This document shows positions 15,244 to 19,415 of a DNA stretch of 19,415 nt, piece by piece (positions within the stretch are counted from its first letter, which is position 1; every line of letters starts with the position of its first letter). The notes below the pieces were generated by a model. That model saw nothing but the letters and a program-made list of their open reading frames with translations, was not told the origin of the DNA and searched no databases. Location: NCBI GenBank assembly GCA_000404785.1, contig ASNI01000023.1, forward strand, positions 14,355 through 33,769, read 5' to 3'. Position numbers and translations under genes: made by a program. The stretch is from Cloacimonetes bacterium SCGC AAA252-N17 (GTDB taxonomy: Bacteria > Cloacimonadota > Cloacimonadia > JGIOTU-2).

Positions 15244-17310
15244 ATGAATAAAATGATCTTACTCTTTACTGTACTCTTCGTTCTGGCTTTTTCTACCTGT
15301 ATGGCAGCAGAACTGAATCAGTATGGACATATCACAAATGATATGCAAAAAGAAGATGTCAAATATAGTATTGAGAATGGAATATTCACTATAAGATGTG
15401 ATGGTCATGTGTTTGAAGGGAACTCGTTTTTCCGAACAGCAGAAGGATATCTCACGCTTATCACGTTGGAGGATAATGTTCCTTCAATACTTCGACTGTA
15501 TAAAAATGACGGGAAACTTCTCTATGAAGAAACATATCAGAAAATTATAAACATTACACTCTCTGCTAATAGAGAATTTGCTGCATTTTTCGATGGCAGA
15601 GATATTATTGTGCTTGATAATGATACAGCACACAAGCATCATTATTTTGGTTCAATAATATTTGCAGTTGATAATCACGGGCATCCTGTCTTCTATGATT
15701 CTGCCCAAAAAATGATCATTTATAGATCATCTTCTTTTCATTTTGAAGAATATCCTCATCACATTCTTTTCTGGAACCAGCACCCCGTGATCTGTGCAAA
15801 AAACTCGATAAACCTGCTTGTTGACAGAAAGCTTGATCCTCTTTATACTTCGAAAAATACAATATTTGAAGTGAAAGCTATTAATTTAGAACTCTATTTT
15901 GTTGAAAGAAAAATGAGTAATAATTCTTTTACTTTTGAGCTCTATCATTACACAGATAAGGAATCAATATCAAAGATAGATGAGAAAATACTTGTTCTTT
16001 CTGAGATAAAAAGCCACGATACAATTGTTGCTCCGTTGGATTACGGCACTATTGGCAATCCCTTCCCGATCGGTAATAGTTATGCAGAAATTCAGCAATA
16101 TGGAAGTTCCCCCTATTTACATCCGGGTGTTGACTTCCTCGGAAATGATTATGAGAATGTTTATGCAGTGAAGCCGGGTTACATAAAAGCTGTGCTGACT
16201 ACAGGAGGTTCTGCCTACTGGCGTGTTGGCATTTCCAATGAAAATACTTCTGCAGAATCGGAAGGTTATCTTTATGCCCATCTAAACCAAACCTCGATCC
16301 CCTATACTGTAGGAGATTCGGTACAAGTAGGTGATTTGCTGGGAACTCTCTATCCGTGGGGTTATTACGATTTTACGCATATTCATTTTGGTCGTATTAC
16401 CTGCTCCGGTTCAACATGGAATGGCAATTGGTGGACAACTGACAATCCACTTGTCGATGTGATAAATATCTCAGATACCACTCCTCCATACTTTGAGAAT
16501 GCTTATGGGTCTAATCTCTTTGCATTCCGTACAGAAAGCGGAACCTATCTTAATCCCACCAGTCTCATGGGCGAGATAGACATCATTGCAAAATGTCATG
16601 ACATTGCAAATTCTACATGGAAGATCGATGTCTGGGATCTCAGGTTCAAACTCCATCCTGCAAATGATCCTGATTCAACTATTTATGAACGTTTCTCCTT
16701 TGCCTATGACATGCCTTTGGACACCTATATTTCCGGTACATTCGATGAGATGGTGCTTTATACATTATACTCTCGCGATGCAACATGCTATTCTATCGGC
16801 AACTACACTGACAGAGATTATTATCACATCATTACAAATTCCGATGGTGATTCTGTGATCACCATGTTTGATCAATATGAAAATCTGAATACGAGCCAGT
16901 TCCCGGATGGACATTACATTCTCGAAGTAATTGCGCGTGACTGCTCCATGAACGAGACCTCAGCTTCAATGACCATAACATTTGATAATGTCTCTGCCGA
17001 TGAACCTGGAATACATGAAAATCTCGTTCAAACCGTGTATCCGAATCCATTCAATCCAGATATTCACGGAACTGCATGCATCTCGTTATTTAGCACATAT
17101 ATTACAACCAACACACAAATACACATATATAACACAAAGGGACAGCACATCAAAACCCTTTTGGTTGAAAAACCTGTTGACAAATATACTGAAATTTACT
17201 GGGATGGTACTGATGAACATGATGCACCGCTTCCGAGTGGAATATACTTCCTTGCAGCAGTTCAGAAACAGAAAATTTCTCATTTAAGAAAGATCATTAT
17301 CTTACGATAA
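15244..17310 (+). CDS. Secreted M23 metallopeptidase with type IX sorting domain
   Basis: 688 aa. Signal peptide MNKMILLFTVLFVLAFSTCMA. Residues ~25-255 contain repeated beta strands suggestive of a propeller-like domain (tentative). The M23 (LytM/lysostaphin-type) domain follows, with zinc ligands H293 and D297 (HPGVD) and H381, and catalytic-type H346 (YAHL) and H379 (THIHFG); all are intact, so an active endopeptidase cutting peptidoglycan cross-bridges or other peptides outside the cell is plausible. Residues ~400-595 are Ig-like. The end is a FlgD-like sorting domain (YPNPFNPDIHG, QIHIYNTKGQ, WDGTDEHDAPLPSGIYFL, KIIILR). Start fixed by GGAG (15232-15235) and the signal peptide. Divergent from the GxxExxY gene; a likely terminator follows. 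Confidence 0.9.
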   Translation: MNKMILLFTVLFVLAFSTCMAAELNQYGHITNDMQKEDVKYSIENGIFTIRCDGHVFEGNSFFRTAEGYLTLITLEDNVPSILRLYKNDGKLLYEETYQKIINITLSANREFAAFFDGRDIIVLDNDTAHKHHYFGSIIFAVDNHGHPVFYDSAQKMIIYRSSSFHFEEYPHHILFWNQHPVICAKNSINLLVDRKLDPLYTSKNTIFEVKAINLELYFVERKMSNNSFTFELYHYTDKESISKIDEKILVLSEIKSHDTIVAPLDYGTIGNPFPIGNSYAEIQQYGSSPYLHPGVDFLGNDYENVYAVKPGYIKAVLTTGGSAYWRVGISNENTSAESEGYLYAHLNQTSIPYTVGDSVQVGDLLGTLYPWGYYDFTHIHFGRITCSGSTWNGNWWTTDNPLVDVINISDTTPPYFENAYGSNLFAFRTESGTYLNPTSLMGEIDIIAKCHDIANSTWKIDVWDLRFKLHPANDPDSTIYERFSFAYDMPLDTYISGTFDEMVLYTLYSRDATCYSIGNYTDRDYYHIITNSDGDSVITMFDQYENLNTSQFPDGHYILEVIARDCSMNETSASMTITFDNVSADEPGIHENLVQTVYPNPFNPDIHGTACISLFSTYITTNTQIHIYNTKGQHIKTLLVEKPVDKYTEIYWDGTDEHDAPLPSGIYFLAAVQKQKISHLRKIIILR

Positions 17311-17339
17311 TGCGATCTGTAATATTCTTAATTAGGATG

Positions 17340-17371
17340 TTTTGATTGTAAGGAAACGATCAAAAATTTTT
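17340..17371 (+). terminator. Probable terminator of the M23 gene
   Basis: TTTTGATTG pairs with CGATCAAAA (one G-U pair in RNA), loop TAAGGAAA, followed by ATTTTT. The stem is AT-rich but correctly placed 30 bp after the stop and before the next Shine-Dalgarno. Confidence 0.5.
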
Positions 17372-17399
17372 ACTACTCTCCAAATAATCTGGAGTTAAC

Positions 17400-19172
17400 A
17401 TGAAAAAATATAGTTTTTTACATGACCAACAATTTCAGCTTCTTTATCTTGCCTTGCTCACTTCGCATAAAGTGAAACCGCTCAGCCGTTGGGAAAAACC
17501 AATCAGTTACAAAGAGAAGCACACACTTAAAAAGTTTGATCTTGTTGTAGAACCTGTTACCCGATATTGTGAAAATGGTGAAAAGATCGAAGAGATTATT
17601 TTCAGTAAAAGTTCAAGACATCTCGCAACTTATACCCGTTATTTCGATCATAAACCGATTATGATCACACCCGCACAACGAAAAGTTGAAGGATTCCTTT
17701 TTGGGTATCCTTCATGCTGTGTTGAAAATTTTATTCAAAATGGATACACGCGCAATAAGTATATGGACAAAGAACAAAAGTTGCTTTTTCACTGGATCTG
17801 CCCGGATTGCAGAATTTCTCCTTCGCTTTTCCGCTATTATGAATCAATATTTAATGAATGCCTTGAGCTTTTTAGATCGGAATATTCTACGAACGCACAA
17901 TCCCCATTTGTAAAGATTTTCAAAAAAGCACTTCCTTATGCAGCCGCAGTGACCTTCTCATTGGGAACGCTTACTCAACTTCATGCTGATTTACATTGGA
18001 TACCTGTACCTGGTGATGAGGATAATGACTATCTCACAAACAGCGAAGAATTGATAACCGGCGTATTCCCGAGTGGAGAAACAAATATTATTGCACAGAG
18101 TTATAAAGCACTCATTGATAGTCTGCCGAGAGAAATTTCTCCAAATTTCTGCTATGTGATCGAACATCCCGCTTATGGGTTCTATAACTGCCCAATCTGT
18201 GGAGAAGCTGTAAATATGGGATATGTAACCGTTCATAATCCGATGCACGTGCTGGAGATCGATATCCCTTATATGGCACTTCATTTTATGGAATATGGTT
18301 CGTTTTCCTATATTATTGGAGATGACACTACACGTATTGATATTCCCTTGCTAAACAAAACTATAGCACCTCTTGATACGCTTCATCATGAGCTCGCAAC
18401 TCCGAACGATACTGATAATGACGGTTTGAATAACACTGCCGAGCAATACTTTGATATGGAAGTTGATAACCCTTACACACATGATATCGGCATCGATGAC
18501 GGACATGAGATCGCTCAATCGCTTATAGAGAACATCTCAATACTTCCTGTTATTCCTTCCGGCACTACTCCGCCAAGTGATTCTATTTATATCAATTATT
18601 TAATGGCTAATGGTGTTGAAGACTGCGCAATCTGTGGAAGAACTCAAAATATGGGTTCGATTGCCATTCACAATCCGCTTCAAGGCACTTCGATGACTTT
18701 TCCATTTATGGGATTGCACTATATATCTCATGGAAGGTTTGTGTATGCTGGTACAGCAAATCAAGGCGAGATCGATCCTATCGAACTTTGTGTACTTCTT
18801 GAAATGGATCTTGCTGCAATCGAAGAGCTTCCTGAAATCGCTCGGAAGCATGGCTACTATGTCATGAACTATCCCAATCCTTTTAATGCAACCACAACGA
18901 TCAGTTTTGCCCCCCCGCGTCTTCTCCGCCAGCTGGAGGACACGCCGTGGCAGGCGAATTTACACGAAAGTACACGAATTGAAATCTATAATATGAAAGG
19001 GCAGAAAGTGAAAAGCCTACCCATCGTCTCCCCATCTCAAAATCACCAAGTCTCTGTAATCTGGGACGGAACAGATGTTTATGGAAAAGCAGTTCCATCA
19101 GGGATCTATCTATTGAAAGCGGAGATCGGAAATTCAGAAAAGGTATGCAAAAAAATTGTTCTGATCCGCTAA
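17400..19172 (+). CDS. Chimeric DUF483-like / duplicated CxxCG-module protein with sorting domain
   Basis: 590 aa, function unknown. Residues 1-170 have no signal peptide and look cytosolic: LLYLALLTSHKVKPLSRWE, FLFGYPSCCVENF (C106, C107), HWICPDC (C134, C137), resembling DUF483. Residues 174-196 (FKKALPYAAAVTF...LHA) look like a signal peptide or membrane anchor. Then come two modules: calcium-type loops D206/D208/D210/N214/E217 and D337/D339/D341/N345/E348, each followed by a 41-residue block (264-304 and 409-449) with CxxCG, NMG, HNP, P.M.LH, G.F.Y. C-terminal FlgD-like sorting domain 490-590 (NYPNPFNATTTISF, WDGTDVYGKAVPSGIYLL, KKIVLIR), with repeat-derived residues ~507-525. Start at ATG 17400 supported by GGAG (17391-17394). 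No standard start codon lies just before the hydrophobic segment, so the fusion appears genuine. Confidence 0.8.
   Translation: MKKYSFLHDQQFQLLYLALLTSHKVKPLSRWEKPISYKEKHTLKKFDLVVEPVTRYCENGEKIEEIIFSKSSRHLATYTRYFDHKPIMITPAQRKVEGFLFGYPSCCVENFIQNGYTRNKYMDKEQKLLFHWICPDCRISPSLFRYYESIFNECLELFRSEYSTNAQSPFVKIFKKALPYAAAVTFSLGTLTQLHADLHWIPVPGDEDNDYLTNSEELITGVFPSGETNIIAQSYKALIDSLPREISPNFCYVIEHPAYGFYNCPICGEAVNMGYVTVHNPMHVLEIDIPYMALHFMEYGSFSYIIGDDTTRIDIPLLNKTIAPLDTLHHELATPNDTDNDGLNNTAEQYFDMEVDNPYTHDIGIDDGHEIAQSLIENISILPVIPSGTTPPSDSIYINYLMANGVEDCAICGRTQNMGSIAIHNPLQGTSMTFPFMGLHYISHGRFVYAGTANQGEIDPIELCVLLEMDLAAIEELPEIARKHGYYVMNYPNPFNATTTISFAPPRLLRQLEDTPWQANLHESTRIEIYNMKGQKVKSLPIVSPSQNHQVSVIWDGTDVYGKAVPSGIYLLKAEIGNSEKVCKKIVLIR
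18919..18980 (+). repeat. Intergenic repeat embedded in a coding sequence
   Basis: In reverse orientation this is the same composite seen at 12328-12370 and 12587-12620: phased TTCGTG units, ATTCGCCTG, a GGCGTG word, the TCCTCCAGCTGGCGGA near-palindrome, and GAAGAC. It is translated as about 20 residues (R507-T525) between ISFAPP and RIEIY of the sorting domain, with the frame intact. Confidence 0.85.
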
Positions 19173-19194
19173 CTAATTTTAACTGAGGTTCTCT

Positions 19195-19415
19195 ATTCAT
19201 ACAACAGAACAAAAAACCAATAAAGCAATACTGGTTGGTTTACAAACAGAGAACAGATCATCCTATGATGTTAAGGAATCCCTTCAAGAACTCGCACATC
19301 TTGCACGGACTGCGAATGTTATCGTTTCAGCTCTTGAAACACAGATACGCCCAAAGCCCCATCCTGCTTACTTTATTGGTTCCGGAAAAGCAAAGGAATT
19401 CGGTAAGCTTGCACA
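19195..19415 (+). CDS. hflX: GTPase HflX, N-terminal part (runs off the window)
   Basis: The first 73 codons are visible. KAILVGLQTENR, LQELAHLARTANV, ALETQIRPKPHPAYFIGSGK and AKEFGKLA match the N-terminal HflX domain, in which the GxGK stretch is highly conserved. HflX is a ribosome-associated GTPase that rescues stalled or stress-damaged ribosomes in other bacteria; the GTP-binding domain lies beyond the window. No ATG, GTG or TTG begins the frame after the in-frame TAA at 19180-19182. The best start is ATT at 19195-19197, six bases after GAGG (19185-19188). CTG at 19183 overlaps that Shine-Dalgarno and is less likely. The gene lies 22 bp after the 590-aa gene with no terminator between, so they may be co-transcribed. 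Confidence 0.88.
   Translation, partial: MHTTEQKTNKAILVGLQTENRSSYDVKESLQELAHLARTANVIVSALETQIRPKPHPAYFIGSGKAKEFGKLA

Noticed and set aside
18901..19212. 103-aa minus-strand open frame opposite the sorting domain
   Set aside because: Antisense shadow of the 590-aa gene; the plus frame has clear protein motifs.

Overview
The window looks like a chromosomal piece of an AT-rich, uncultured Gram-negative bacterium of the FCB group. Cloacimonadota (Candidatus Cloacimonas-like) is my best guess. The reasons are secreted multidomain proteins with the C-terminal sorting domain used by type IX secretion (NPF near the domain start, a final K-K/x-x-I-x-R), many Fn3 and choice-of-anchor-J modules, KdsD (KDO synthesis, hence LPS), and a dense set of short intergenic repeat families. 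No phylogenetic marker settles the lineage. I see no rRNA, tRNA or CRISPR array.

Layout. 1-605: intergenic, with two copies of a ~176-bp repeat and smaller palindromes, ending in a terminator. 606-11396: four secreted proteins on the minus strand. They are a 1688-aa giant, a 976-aa protein, and a close pair of 243 and 471 aa; only the last has a type IX sorting domain. 11433-12673: repeat-rich DNA around a small DUF2442 gene and the 15-codon stub of its usual partner DUF4160, a decayed toxin-antitoxin-like pair between inverted 13-bp sequences. 12674-15078: minus-strand ornithine carbamoyltransferase and arabinose-5-phosphate isomerase in one transcription unit, preceded by a degenerate GxxExxY gene. 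15244-19415: plus strand, with a secreted M23 peptidase carrying a sorting domain, an unusual 590-aa chimeric protein, and the beginning of hflX, which apparently starts at AUU.

The most interesting gene is the 590-aa protein (17400-19172). It has a soluble cysteine-containing N-terminal domain resembling DUF483, an internal signal-like hydrophobic segment, two copies of a calcium-loop plus CxxCG/NMG/HNP/LH module that I do not recognise, and a type IX sorting domain. Its sorting domain has been invaded in frame by the same palindromic repeat that fills the intergenic DNA. A related palindrome sits inside the DUF2442 gene, and the N-terminus of the GxxExxY protein is encoded by another intergenic repeat. 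The window therefore records repeat elements becoming coding sequence at three places.

The secreted proteins presumably act at the cell surface (adhesion, envelope). argF and kdsD are housekeeping metabolism, and HflX is a ribosome-associated GTPase.
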